64,000 bases of DNA from Kitasatospora phosalacinea (GTDB lineage Bacteria; Actinomycetota; Actinomycetes; Streptomycetales; Streptomycetaceae). The DNA lies in NCBI RefSeq assembly GCF_000717185.1, contig NZ_JNYE01000015.1:1-64000 (forward strand), given 5' to 3'. Positions within the stretch are counted from its first letter, which is position 1, and each line of letters begins with the position of its first letter. Below, in pieces: positions 18,845 to 27,108 of the stretch. The notes below the pieces were generated by a model. That model did no database searches and was not told the DNA's origin. It was given only the letters and a program-made list of their open reading frames with translations. The position numbers and the translations under genes are program-made.

Positions 18845-18885
18845 CCCCGGGCCCCCGCCGGGCCCGGTAGGAGGAGTGCCCGACC

Positions 18886-19617
18886 TTGTCGCCGCCCCTG
18901 CCCGGCCCCCTGGCCCACCTCGCCCCGCTGCTCGACGACTACGGCTACCTCGCGGTCGGGGTGCTGGTGTTCCTCGACAGCTGCCTGGTCCCGGTGCCGG
19001 GCCAGACCATCCTGGTGCTGGCCGCGGTGTACGCGGGCGCGGGGCAGCTCTCGCTGCCGGTCCTGCTGCTGGTCGCCGTGCTGGCGGCGATCGCGGGCGA
19101 CGCCCTGGCCTACGTGATCGGCCGCACCGGCGGCCTGGCGTTCGTGCACCGCTGGGGCCGGTACGTGCGGCTGACCCCGGAACGGATGGAGCGCGCCGAG
19201 GCGTTCTTCCGCCGCCGCGGCGGCCTGGTGGTGACGGGCGCCCGGTTCGTCGACGGCCTGCGCCAGACCAACGGCCTGATCGCGGGCACCACCGAGATGC
19301 CCTGGCGCCGCTTCATGCTCGCCAACGCGGTGGGCGCGGCCCTGTGGGCGGGCGTGTGGACGGCCGTCGGCTACTTCGCGGGCAGCAACATCGACGCCCT
19401 GTACCGGCAGGCGGTCCGCTACCAGGTGCTGCTGTTCGCGGTGCTGGCGGCCCTGGTGCTACTGCTGGCCGTCCGCACCTGGCTGCGCCGCCGCCGTCGC
19501 CCGCCCCGGGACGCCGCCGCGGGCCGGATCCCGCACCAGGACGGGGACGGGGACGGCGACCGGGAGGGCCGGGGCGACGGCAGGGACGTCCCCACCGACG
19601 GGAACGGCCGCTCCTGA
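18886..19617 (+). CDS. DedA family membrane protein
   Basis: A 243-residue integral membrane protein of the DedA/SNARE-associated superfamily, implicated in undecaprenyl-phosphate or lipid flipping and membrane homeostasis. Typical traits: DYGYLAVGVLVFLDSCLVPVPGQTILVLAAV, GDALAYVIGRTGG, then FFRRRGGLVVTGARFVDGLRQTNGLIAG with the conserved arginines. The start is TTG at 18886, chosen for AGGAGGAG 9 bases upstream; a nearby GTG is out of frame. The charged C-terminal tail (about 40 residues of D/G/R) is not conserved. Confidence 0.88.
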   Translation: MSPPLPGPLAHLAPLLDDYGYLAVGVLVFLDSCLVPVPGQTILVLAAVYAGAGQLSLPVLLLVAVLAAIAGDALAYVIGRTGGLAFVHRWGRYVRLTPERMERAEAFFRRRGGLVVTGARFVDGLRQTNGLIAGTTEMPWRRFMLANAVGAALWAGVWTAVGYFAGSNIDALYRQAVRYQVLLFAVLAALVLLLAVRTWLRRRRRPPRDAAAGRIPHQDGDGDGDREGRGDGRDVPTDGNGRS

Positions 19618-19686
19618 GGGCCGCCACGCCCGCCTCCCGCCCCGTCCGCCTCCCGCCCCGTCCGCCGCCCGCCGCGCGGGTGCCCG

Positions 19687-20160
19687 TCAGGCGGGCAGGT
19701 CGCCGTCCCCGCCCAGGTTGGCCACCATGCGGCGCAGGACGTTGATCGTGGTCACGAAGTCGGCCGGGTCGATGCCCTCGTGCACCTGCCGGTGCACCCG
19801 CAGGTTGCGCTCCCGGGCCCGGAGGCGTCCGGCCTCCCCCTGCTCGGTCAGCGTCATGGCCCCGGCCGCCTCCACCGCCTCCACCAGCCAGCCGCGGGCG
19901 GCGAGGTCGTCGTAGACGCCGTCGAAGTCGGTGCCGAGGTCGTCCCACTTCGCCAGCCGCTCGGTCAGCGCGGCCCTGGTCCACCGGCCGGGCGCCCCGG
20001 CGACGTGGTTGAGCGTCCACCAGTGCGGCTGCGTGAGGTCCTCCACGGCCAGTTGCTCGCGCAGCGCCCCGGCCACCAGCCGGGCGGCCGTGCCCGTCCA
20101 CGCCCCGACGGGCTGGGCGGCCAGCTGCTCCTGCGGGTACTCCTTCGGTGTCACGTCCAC
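19687..20160 (-). CDS. MarR family winged-helix regulator
   Basis: A 157-residue MarR-type protein: PHWWTLNHVAGAPGRWTRAALTERLAKWDDLGTDFDGVYDDLAARGWL is the winged-helix part, followed by LTEQGEAGRLRARERN. GTG at 20160 is preceded by GAGGAGG with 5-base spacing; a second GTG at 20154 is possible. It is last of a leftward series (Rieske oxygenase, F420-NADP reductase-like, PIG-L, MarR) and may regulate it. Confidence 0.8.
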   Translation of the reverse strand: MDVTPKEYPQEQLAAQPVGAWTGTAARLVAGALREQLAVEDLTQPHWWTLNHVAGAPGRWTRAALTERLAKWDDLGTDFDGVYDDLAARGWLVEAVEAAGAMTLTEQGEAGRLRARERNLRVHRQVHEGIDPADFVTTINVLRRMVANLGGDGDLPA

Positions 20161-20243
20161 GTGCCCCTCCTCGGGTCCGGCCGAACGCCCCCACCGTAGG
20201 AGTTCGAGTCGGCTTGAGGTCAAGGCCGTTGCCGGGTGCCCCT

Positions 20244-20993
20244 TCAGCGGAAGTTGATCACCTCGAAGGCGGCGGCGAAACGGGTGCCGAGGCGGGCCCC
20301 GGCGGCGCGCCCCATGCCCTCCAGGAACTCGGCCGCGTTGGCCATGTCCCCGCCGAGGCCGTCCAGGTAGGCGCGGTGGGCCTCCAGCGAGGCGACGCCC
20401 GCGGCGAAGGTGTCGGTGGTGTCGACGGCGTGCCGCCCGTCCGGGGAGCCGGCCGCCCAGAGTTGGCGGACGCCGTTCCAGGGCTGGTGGCCCTCGGTGG
20501 CGAGTTCGCGGAAGACCCAGCGGTTGCCCGCGTCGCGCACCGCGTCCAGGGTGGCCCGGCCGACGGCGATGTGGTCGGCCTGGTTGGGGAACACGCCGCC
20601 GTAGGTGTCCCGGAAGTTGGTGGTGATGACGATGTCGGGGCGGTGGCGGCGGATCGCCCGGGCCAGGTCGCGGCGCAGCGGCAGCCCGTACTCGACGATG
20701 CCGTCGGGGTGGCCGAGGAACTCGACGGTGTCGACGCCGACGAGCCGGGCGGACTCGACCTGTTCGCGTTCGCGGACGGGGCGGCACTGCTCGGGTTCCA
20801 TGCCGTCGATGCCCGCTTCGCCGCTGGTGACCATCAGGTAGCTGATCCGCTTGCCCTGGCCGGTCCAGCGGGCGACGGCGGCGGCCGCGCCGTACTCCAT
20901 GTCGTCGGGGTGGGCGACGACGGCGAGGGCGGTGTCCCAGTCCTCGTCGAGCGGCTGGTAGGGGGGCGGGGCCTGGTCGGTGGTGTCGCTCAT
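20244..20993 (-). CDS. PIG-L family (LmbE-like) zinc deacetylase
   Basis: A 249-residue deacetylase. The metal site AHPDD (27-31) and the later HxxH-type segment QADHIAVG are present. Relatives remove acetyl groups from N-acetylglucosaminyl conjugates, for example in mycothiol synthesis (MshB) and bacillithiol S-conjugate turnover. GAGAGG precedes the ATG at 20993. Its position between F420-NADP reductase-like and MarR genes suggests a small detoxification or redox cluster. Confidence 0.9.
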   Translation of the reverse strand: MSDTTDQAPPPYQPLDEDWDTALAVVAHPDDMEYGAAAAVARWTGQGKRISYLMVTSGEAGIDGMEPEQCRPVREREQVESARLVGVDTVEFLGHPDGIVEYGLPLRRDLARAIRRHRPDIVITTNFRDTYGGVFPNQADHIAVGRATLDAVRDAGNRWVFRELATEGHQPWNGVRQLWAAGSPDGRHAVDTTDTFAAGVASLEAHRAYLDGLGGDMANAAEFLEGMGRAAGARLGTRFAAAFEVINFR

Positions 20994-21040
20994 GGTGGTG
21001 CCTCTCGTTCGGCCCCGCCCCGGTGGCCGGGCGGGCGGGG

Positions 21041-21697
21041 TCAGCGCGCGGTGCGGATGGAGTAGTTGAAGTCGGCGTGACCGTAGTGGCGCATCAGCCG
21101 CAGCCAGAACGGCATGAGCATCTCCAGGCCGCGGGCGGCGTCGATGCCGCCGAGGTCGAGGATGTCGGCGGCGGGCCAGCCGAACTCGGTGAGCAGGGCG
21201 ACGACCTGCGCCTTGCCGTCGGCGTCGTCCCCGGCCACGAACAGCTGGTGCTCGCCGGGGACGCGGCCGGGGTCGACCATGACCTCGCAGTTGACGGTGT
21301 TGAGCGCCTTGACGACCTTGGTGCCGGGCAGGGCGCGCTGGAGGCGCTCGCCGACGCTGTCGTCGTTGACCGGGTCGAGGGTGACCTCGCCGGTCGGGGA
21401 GAACACCAGCGGGTTGGACACGTCCAGCAGGGTCTTGCCGGCCAGGTTCTCCGCCCCGGCGAGTTCGACCGCGGCGAGGGCGACGGTGCCGCTGGTGGCG
21501 TTGATGACGAGGTCGCCGAAGGCGGCGGCCTCCGCGAACGTCCCCGGGTGGGCGAGCGGGCCGGAGCGCTCGGCCCAGCCCTCCGCCGCGGCGTTGCCCT
21601 TGCTGCGCGAGCCGAGGGTGACCTCGTGGCCCAGGGCGACCAGCTTGGTGCCCAGGGTCTGCCCGACCGTTCCGGTGCCGATGATTCCGATCCGCAT
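21041..21697 (-). CDS. NADPH-dependent F420 reductase-like protein
   Basis: A 218-residue Rossmann protein starting MRIGIIGTGTVGQTLG (nucleotide-binding GxGxxG at 7-12), then GSRSKGN, VINATSGTV and DVSNPLVF. This is the NPDR family, whose members exchange hydride between F420H2 and NADP+ or reduce small substrates. Its neighbours are a Rieske oxygenase upstream and a PIG-L enzyme downstream, all leftward with gaps under 75 bp, suggesting one operon. True F420 binding cannot be confirmed from the sequence. Confidence 0.88.
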   Translation of the reverse strand: MRIGIIGTGTVGQTLGTKLVALGHEVTLGSRSKGNAAAEGWAERSGPLAHPGTFAEAAAFGDLVINATSGTVALAAVELAGAENLAGKTLLDVSNPLVFSPTGEVTLDPVNDDSVGERLQRALPGTKVVKALNTVNCEVMVDPGRVPGEHQLFVAGDDADGKAQVVALLTEFGWPAADILDLGGIDAARGLEMLMPFWLRLMRHYGHADFNYSIRTAR

Positions 21698-21768
21698 CTG
21701 CTTGCTCCGTCCCCACGTCAGATCGATGAATTCGAACGCACCCTACAAGAGGGCGCCCTGACGGGTGA

Positions 21769-22866
21769 TCAACTCAGCGGTTCCGCCTTTTCTTCCCGCT
21801 CCCGGCGGACCGCCGCCGGCTCCAGCGGGACGCCGTTGCGGCGCAGCACCTCGCGGACGTCGAGGATGAGCGGGAACACCTCGTTGTTGCGGTCCCCGCC
21901 CTGCTCGTCCCAGGCCCGCTGCTCGGCCTCGACGGCCGTCCGGTCCTGGGCGAAGACGCGTTCGGTGAAGCGGCGGATGAGCGGCCAGGCGAGGTGCAGC
22001 GCCCCGGGGAGGGCCGGTTTCGCGATCATCAGCAGGCCGTAGGCGTGGTTGACCCGCTGCTCGGCGTCCTCCGGGACGTACGCGGCCCAGAGCGAGAACG
22101 CCGGGAGGCCGGTGCTCTCGGGGACGTCGCGCAGGGTCTGGTAGGGGTACTCGGTGCGGATGGTGATGACGTCGGCCGAGTTCCGGCCGCCGATGCCCTC
22201 CGCGGAGAGCAGGCCCGCGCCGCGGTCCTTCCGGCCCCCGGCGGGGACGAACCGGTACCGGGCCTCGACGTGCCGCGGGCCGCTGTCGTAGCCGAGCAGC
22301 TCGGGCCGGATCATGCCCAGGACGCTGCGGTGCAGGAACTGGTGGTTCATGTCGAGCAGGTTCTCGTGCATGAACGAGTAGTGGCAGCGCACGGTGCGGG
22401 AGAAGGTCATCGTCCGGTGGGTGGCGGCGTGGTGCTCGGGCAGGTGCGGGAACGGGGCCGCCCCGGCCAGCGCCGGGTCGCCGGGGAAGACGAACACCAG
22501 GCCGTACTCCTCGCGGACGGGGTAGGAGCGGACGCCGCGCGGCGGCCGTTCGCAGCCCTTGGGCAGGTAGGGGATCTGCGAGATGCGGCCGTCGCCCCGG
22601 TACGCCCAGGCGTGGTAGCAGCAGCGCAGGACCTCGCCCTCGACCACGCCCATGCTCAGCGGCACCTGGCGGTGCGCGCAGCGGTCCTCCAGCGCGTGGA
22701 CGGTGCCGCTGCCGCCCCGGTACAGGGCGATCCGCCGGCCGGCGAAGACGGCGGCGAAGGTGCGGCCCCGCCGCACCTGGCGGGAGGTCGCCACCGGGTA
22801 CCAGTGGTCCGGGGCGATGCCGATCCGGCGGAGGTCGGGGGTCGGGCCGGTCAGGGCCTCGCTCAT
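21769..22866 (-). CDS. Rieske 2Fe-2S aromatic ring-hydroxylating oxygenase
   Basis: A 365-residue oxygenase alpha subunit-like protein. The Rieske cluster ligands are C63-x-H65 (CAHRQVPLSMG) and C82-x2-H85 (RCCYHAW). The non-haem iron site follows in ENLLDMNHQFLHRSVLG, with Asp and two His. Single-component relatives act on amines, steroids or quaternary ammonium compounds; the substrate here is unknown. GAGGGAG precedes the ATG. No ferredoxin or reductase gene adjoins; the downstream F420-NADP reductase-like protein could supply reducing power only indirectly. Confidence 0.88.
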   Translation of the reverse strand: MSEALTGPTPDLRRIGIAPDHWYPVATSRQVRRGRTFAAVFAGRRIALYRGGSGTVHALEDRCAHRQVPLSMGVVEGEVLRCCYHAWAYRGDGRISQIPYLPKGCERPPRGVRSYPVREEYGLVFVFPGDPALAGAAPFPHLPEHHAATHRTMTFSRTVRCHYSFMHENLLDMNHQFLHRSVLGMIRPELLGYDSGPRHVEARYRFVPAGGRKDRGAGLLSAEGIGGRNSADVITIRTEYPYQTLRDVPESTGLPAFSLWAAYVPEDAEQRVNHAYGLLMIAKPALPGALHLAWPLIRRFTERVFAQDRTAVEAEQRAWDEQGGDRNNEVFPLILDVREVLRRNGVPLEPAAVRREREEKAEPLS

Positions 22867-22951
22867 GGGGGTGCTCCCTCTGGCTGGGGCTTCAGGGCTC
22901 TCCCCACGGTCACCGCGGGGGCCCGGCTCGGCAACCGCGGCGACCGCCGCT

Positions 22952-22979
22952 CCCGCCGGGCCGGGGCTCCCCCGGCGGG
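22952..22979 (-). terminator. Hairpin terminator after the MFS gene
   Basis: CCCGCCGGG (22952-22960) and CCCGGCGGG (22971-22979) pair perfectly around a 10-base loop. It starts 5 bp past the stop codon of the leftward MFS gene. It would separate the pump transcript from the Rieske cluster. Confidence 0.75.
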
Positions 22980-22984
22980 AACGG

Positions 22985-24466
22985 CTAGGCCGGGTGCTCC
23001 TCGGTGCTGTGGGAGTCGGTGAGGGTGAGCGCCCCGCCCGCGGTGACCAGGCCGACGATCACCGCCAGCACGGCGTAGGTGATCCGCTCGCCGTGGAAGA
23101 AGGAGCCGACGAGGCCGCTGCTCCAGGTGCCGGCGGGCAGCTGGGTGGTGACCAGGGCGGCGATCAGGGTGCCGACGACGGCGGTGCCGATGCTGCTGCC
23201 GACCTCCTGCGCGGTGTCGTTGAGGGCGGTGCCGATGGAGGTGCGGTTCTCCGGCACGGCCTCGACCAGGGCGACGGCGCAGATGGTCATGACGGTCCGC
23301 AGGCCGACGGTCATCACGACCATGCAGGCGGCGATGACGGCGTAGCCGTGGGAGACGCCCCAGGCGAGGCCGGCCAGCGCGCCGGAGAGGCAGGCGGCGC
23401 CGACCAGGCAGGCGACGCGGTGGCCGAAGCGCTTGGCGAGCCACTCGGACGGCGGGGTGGCGGCGAGCATGGTGAAGATGATCGGCAGGTTGGCCAGGCC
23501 GGCCTTGACCGGGCTCCAGCCGTAGGCGTACTGGAAGTGCAGGATCAGGCCGAACATGACGGCGGCCATCGCGATGGCGGTGCCGATCTGGGCGAGGGCG
23601 GCGCCGCGGACGGTGCCGCTGGTGAAGAGCTTCAGGTCGAGCATGGGGGCGGCGGTGCGGCGCTCGTGCCGGACGAAGGCGGTGCCCGCGGCGAGGGCGC
23701 CGAGGACCGATCCGATCGTGACGGCGGAGCCCCAGCCGTGGTCGACGCCGCTGGTGAGCGCGTAGCAGGCGAGGCCGATGGCGGCGACGCTCAGCAGGGC
23801 GCCGGGCAGGTCGAGCCGGTCGCGGGTGAGGTCCTCGGGCCGGTCGGCCGGGACGCCGAGGCGCACGCCGACGGCGGCGATCAGCGCGATCGGGGCGTTG
23901 ACCAGCAGCAGCCACTGCCACTTGACGTGGGCCAGCGCGGTGCCGCCGAGCAGCGGGCCGAGGACGAAGCCGGACATGCCGACGACGATCATCACGGTCA
24001 TCGCGCGCATCCGCAGCGCCGCGTCGTCGAAGAGCCGGAAGACCAGCGAGTTGGTGATGGGGGCCATGGCCGCGGCGGCGACGCCGAGGCCGGCCCGCAG
24101 GGCGATCAGCTGCCCGGTGCCGGTGACGAGGGCGACGCCCAGGCTGAGCAGGCCGAACACGGCGAGGCCGACCAGCAGGACGCGGCGGCGGCCGAGCCGG
24201 TCGGCCATCGATCCGGCGGTCAGCAGCAGGCCGCCGAAGGTGAGCGAGTACGCGCCGGTGACCCACTGCAGCGCGGTGGTGCCGCCGCCGAGGTCGCGGC
24301 CGATGGTGGGCAGCGCGATGGACAGCAGCGTGTTGTCGACCATCTCGACGAAGAAGGCCAGGCAGAGCGCGGCCAGCGGGATCCACGCGGCGCGCAGGGA
24401 CGGGTAGGTGCGCGGTGCCGCGGGGGCGGCGGCGGAGGTGCTGGGGGTGGTGCTGGTGCCGGTCAT
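22985..24466 (-). CDS. MFS drug exporter, DHA2 (14-helix) family
   Basis: A 493-residue major-facilitator pump with 14 predicted membrane spans. The early motifs FFVEMVDNTLLSIALPTIGRDLGG and WVTGAYSLTFGGLLLTAGSMADRLGRRRVLLVGL are typical of DHA2 multidrug exporters. GAGGAGG precedes the ATG. It is divergent from a TetR gene, and the 97-bp gap carries paired TATCGAAC/GTTCGATA operators. Likely a proton-driven exporter induced by its substrate through that TetR. Confidence 0.93.
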   Translation of the reverse strand: MTGTSTTPSTSAAAPAAPRTYPSLRAAWIPLAALCLAFFVEMVDNTLLSIALPTIGRDLGGGTTALQWVTGAYSLTFGGLLLTAGSMADRLGRRRVLLVGLAVFGLLSLGVALVTGTGQLIALRAGLGVAAAAMAPITNSLVFRLFDDAALRMRAMTVMIVVGMSGFVLGPLLGGTALAHVKWQWLLLVNAPIALIAAVGVRLGVPADRPEDLTRDRLDLPGALLSVAAIGLACYALTSGVDHGWGSAVTIGSVLGALAAGTAFVRHERRTAAPMLDLKLFTSGTVRGAALAQIGTAIAMAAVMFGLILHFQYAYGWSPVKAGLANLPIIFTMLAATPPSEWLAKRFGHRVACLVGAACLSGALAGLAWGVSHGYAVIAACMVVMTVGLRTVMTICAVALVEAVPENRTSIGTALNDTAQEVGSSIGTAVVGTLIAALVTTQLPAGTWSSGLVGSFFHGERITYAVLAVIVGLVTAGGALTLTDSHSTEEHPA

Positions 24467-24498
24467 GGCGGCCTCCTCTCGGGACGGGGAACACGGAT

Positions 24499-24517
24499 TA
24501 TCGAACCGAGTTCGATA
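24499..24517. promoter_or_regulatory. Perfect TetR operator TATCGAAC-N3-GTTCGATA
   Basis: Eight-base arms around CGA pair perfectly. Together with the second site at 24517-24535 it fills the gap between the MFS pump (leftward) and TetR gene (rightward). This layout implies repression of both genes by the TetR protein. Confidence 0.8.
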
Positions 24518-24535
24518 CTAGAACCACGTTCGATA
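24517..24535. promoter_or_regulatory. Second, half-conserved TetR operator
   Basis: GAAC-CAC-GTTCGATA repeats the right arm and the core of the first operator while its left arm has drifted. It is nearest to the TetR start and spaced 18 bp centre-to-centre from the first site, allowing two dimers on one DNA stretch. Confidence 0.65.
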
Positions 24536-24563
24536 ATCTGGCAAATGTGGTTGGATACGAGGC

Positions 24564-25310
24564 ATGACACCTCCGCGCCAGCGCCCCGCCGACCGCCCGT
24601 CCCGGGAGCGTCGGCGCGCCTCGCACTCCATCGAGGCCGTCCTCGGCGCCGCGGTGGAGCTGCTGGACGAGGCGGGCGAACCGGCCCTGACCATCCGCGG
24701 CCTGGCGAGCCGGCTCGGCACCGGCGTCGGCAGCGTCTACTGGTACGTCTCGGGCCGGGACGACCTGCTGGACCGCGCCGTCGACCACGTGCTCGCCGGG
24801 GTGCTGGCCGAGATCGAGCGCCACCCCGGCACCGGCGACCCGGTCGACGAACTGCGCAGGATGGCCGTCACGCTGTTCGACGCGGTGGTGGACCGCCCCT
24901 GGCTGGGCTCGCGCTTCATGCGCGGCATCGACGCGGAGGGCAACTCGCTGCGGCTCTACGAGGAGCTGGGGCGGCAGCTGCTGCGGCTCGACCTCACCCC
25001 GCTGCAGCGCTTCCACGCCGTGACGGCGGTGCTCGGCGTGGTGGTCAGCGCCGCCGCCGACCTGGGCCAGGAGCCGCCGCAGGCGGTGGTCGACGGCCTG
25101 GTCGAGCGCGAGGAGTACCTCGGCCGCTACGCCACCAACTGGCGCGCGCTCGACCCCGGGGAGTACCCCTTCCTGCACGACGTCGTCGACGCGTTCGACG
25201 GCCACGACGACAAGCAGCAGTTCCTCGCCGCCCTCGACCTGACCCTCTCCGGCCTGCACCTGCAGGCCGACCGGGGCCGGGGCCCCGACGCTCCGGCCGA
25301 GGGCCCCTGA
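24564..25310 (+). CDS. TetR family regulator of the adjacent MFS pump
   Basis: A 248-residue regulator. The HTH is in VLGAAVELLDEAGEPALTIRGLASRLGTGVGSVYWYVSGRDDLLDRAVDHVLAG (the recognition helix with the VYWYV signature), and the C-terminal part resembles the TetR/AcrR C-terminal ligand domain. It is divergent from the DHA2 exporter and two operator copies occupy the shared gap, so it is very probably its repressor, released by an exported toxic compound. Confidence 0.92.
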   Translation: MTPPRQRPADRPSRERRRASHSIEAVLGAAVELLDEAGEPALTIRGLASRLGTGVGSVYWYVSGRDDLLDRAVDHVLAGVLAEIERHPGTGDPVDELRRMAVTLFDAVVDRPWLGSRFMRGIDAEGNSLRLYEELGRQLLRLDLTPLQRFHAVTAVLGVVVSAAADLGQEPPQAVVDGLVEREEYLGRYATNWRALDPGEYPFLHDVVDAFDGHDDKQQFLAALDLTLSGLHLQADRGRGPDAPAEGP

Positions 25311-25559
25311 CACCTCCGGCGCCCGGCCCTGCTACTGCTTGCCACTGCCACTGCTGCGCACCGCCGGGCCCCGTCCACAGCCTTCCCGGGGCGGAGGACA
25401 GCACCGGGCCGGGCACGACGCCCCACCGGATGAGCCGCCGCGGAGGACGCCCCCGGTGACGGTGCCCGCCGCCTCTTGCAGCGCCGCCCGCCCGCGCCGC
25501 AGGGCCGGTCGGCCGGGTTCCGGTCGTGCCGGCGGGACGTCCGCTCGTACGCTGGCCGG

Positions 25560-26201
25560 ATGTGCTGGAGCGCGGAGGCCGACCTGGTCGCCGGGGCCGC
25601 CGTGGCGGCGGTCGGCGTCGGGGCGGTGCTGCGCGCCGGGGTGTCGCGGCGGCTGCCGCTGGCCGCGCTGCCGCTGCTGCTGGGCGTGCACCAGTTGGTG
25701 GAGGCGGGCGTGTGGTCGGGGTGGGCGTGGGCCCGGACGGCGTGGGCGGTGGTCGCGCTGCCGCTGCTGCCGCTGTACGTCCCGGCGGCGGTGTGGTGCG
25801 CGACCCGCCGCCGGAGCGCCGGGTGGTTCACCCTGCTGGGCGCGGCCGTGGCCGTTCCGCTGGCGGTGGCGGTGGCCGGGCGGCCGGTGGTGGCGCACGT
25901 GCACGGGCACACCCTGGGCTACGCGGTCGGCGTCCCGGTGCCGGGGGTGCTGCTGGCCGGGTACCTGGTGGCGGTGCTGGGCGCGCTGCTGGGCTCGGGC
26001 GACCGCCACCTGCGGCTGCTGGGCTGGGTCACGGGGCTGGGGGCGCTGCTGTGCGGCCTGCTGTGGCGCCTCGCGTTCGTCTCCACCTGGTGCGCGCTGG
26101 CCGCCCTGGCCTCGGTGCTGCTCTACCGCTGGGCGGACGTCAACTCGTCCAGCAGTGCCAGGACTTCGCCCACCGAGCCGCCCGGGTCCGGCACCGGGTA
26201 G
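25560..26201 (+). CDS. DUF6629 family membrane protein
   Basis: A 213-residue protein starting MCWSAEADLVAGAAVAAVGV, the hallmark of DUF6629, with about six hydrophobic spans and the motif LPLLLGVHQLVEAGVW. Function is unknown. The ATG has no ribosome-binding site but follows TACGCT by 6 bases, so the transcript is probably leaderless. Its last 79 bases overlap the 3' end of the oppositely oriented HxlR-peroxiredoxin gene; the overlapped tail (TSPTEPPGSGTG) is unlikely to be conserved. Confidence 0.82.
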   Translation: MCWSAEADLVAGAAVAAVGVGAVLRAGVSRRLPLAALPLLLGVHQLVEAGVWSGWAWARTAWAVVALPLLPLYVPAAVWCATRRRSAGWFTLLGAAVAVPLAVAVAGRPVVAHVHGHTLGYAVGVPVPGVLLAGYLVAVLGALLGSGDRHLRLLGWVTGLGALLCGLLWRLAFVSTWCALAALASVLLYRWADVNSSSSARTSPTEPPGSGTG

Positions 26202-27022
26202 AGCACCGCGCGGACGGTGCGGGCGGCGTCGACGAGCAGGGTGAGCCGTTTGAGCCGGTCGGCGCCGCCGGCCCGGAAGGTGGGCAGCCGCAGGGCGCCG
26301 GTCAGCCGCAGGGCGGCGTCCGAGAGCAGCGGGAACGGGATGGACTGGTGGGCGGCGAAGGCGGCCTGCTGGTCGGGGCGCTGGGTGGAGACGCCGTGCA
26401 CGGTGGCGCCGCGGGCGGTGAAGGCGTCCAGCCGGTCGCGGTAGGTGCAGGACTCGAGGGTGCAGCCGACGGTGCCGGGGATGTCGTCCCAGCCGGGCGG
26501 GTAGCCCTGGGTGCCGGGGGCGTACGCGCCGGGGAAGCAGTACAGCACCGTCCAGGGCGTGCGGGCCACGGGGTCGGCCAGTGGCGGGCGGGGGGCCTCG
26601 GAGGCGGTGGGGAGGGCGAGTTCGGGGACGCGGGTGCCGACCAGGGCGTGCACCCGGCGGGTCTCGGCGGAGTCGGGGGCGGCGGTGGCGGTGAGGGTGC
26701 CGTCGCCGAGCAGGTGGCGGCCGCCCCAGTCCTGGAGGGCGACCAGCACGGGCAGCAGCGCCCAGCCCTTGTCGGTCAGGTGGTAGGCGTAGCGCGGCGG
26801 GTGGGCGTGGTAGAGGCGTTTCTCGACCACGCCGTCCTCGACCAGGGCGCGCAGCCGGGCGGTGAGCACCTTGCGGCTGATGCCGAGCGATTCGTGCAGG
26901 GCGTCGAACTGGTGGGTGCCGCCCGCGAGGTCGCGCACCAGCAGCAGGGTCCACCAGTCGCCGACCACGGACAGCGCCTGGGCGATGGAGCAGTCGGTGT
27001 CGCCGACGTCGGTGTAGCGCAT
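26123..27022 (-). CDS. HxlR-type regulator fused to a peroxiredoxin domain
   Basis: A 299-residue fusion. Residues 10-105 are an HxlR winged helix (CSIAQALSVVGDWWTLLLVRDL, then LGISRKVLTARLRALVEDGVVEKRLY). Cys11 is at the place where redox-sensing HxlR/YodB proteins carry their sensor cysteine. Residues about 130-297 are a Bcp/PrxQ-type peroxiredoxin with VGCTLESCTYRDRL, giving Cys187 and Cys192 five residues apart, as in Bcp. A peroxidase cysteine pair in the same chain as a DNA-binding domain suggests a peroxide- or electrophile-responsive repressor. It is divergent from an MFS exporter, with a perfect 25-bp palindrome between. Start ATG 27022 begins the conserved HxlR part. Confidence 0.9.
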   Translation of the reverse strand: MRYTDVGDTDCSIAQALSVVGDWWTLLLVRDLAGGTHQFDALHESLGISRKVLTARLRALVEDGVVEKRLYHAHPPRYAYHLTDKGWALLPVLVALQDWGGRHLLGDGTLTATAAPDSAETRRVHALVGTRVPELALPTASEAPRPPLADPVARTPWTVLYCFPGAYAPGTQGYPPGWDDIPGTVGCTLESCTYRDRLDAFTARGATVHGVSTQRPDQQAAFAAHQSIPFPLLSDAALRLTGALRLPTFRAGGADRLKRLTLLVDAARTVRAVLYPVPDPGGSVGEVLALLDELTSAQR

Positions 27023-27059
27023 GGCACCACCTTGCCACTGTCGCGCCCCCACCACCTAT

Positions 27060-27084
27060 AGTGAGTTCCCCAAGGGAACTCACT
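27060..27084. promoter_or_regulatory. Perfect 25-bp palindromic operator between HxlR-Prx and MFS genes
   Basis: Arms AGTGAGTTCCC (27060-27070) and GGGAACTCACT (27074-27084) surround CAA. It is 25 bp upstream of the MFS start and 38 bp upstream of the regulator start, immediately after CTATA, which may be part of a -10 box. Such a perfect long palindrome almost certainly binds the adjacent HxlR-peroxiredoxin protein as a dimer. Confidence 0.85.
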
Positions 27085-27108
27085 GCCTGCCACCAGGGGG
27101 AACGCCAC

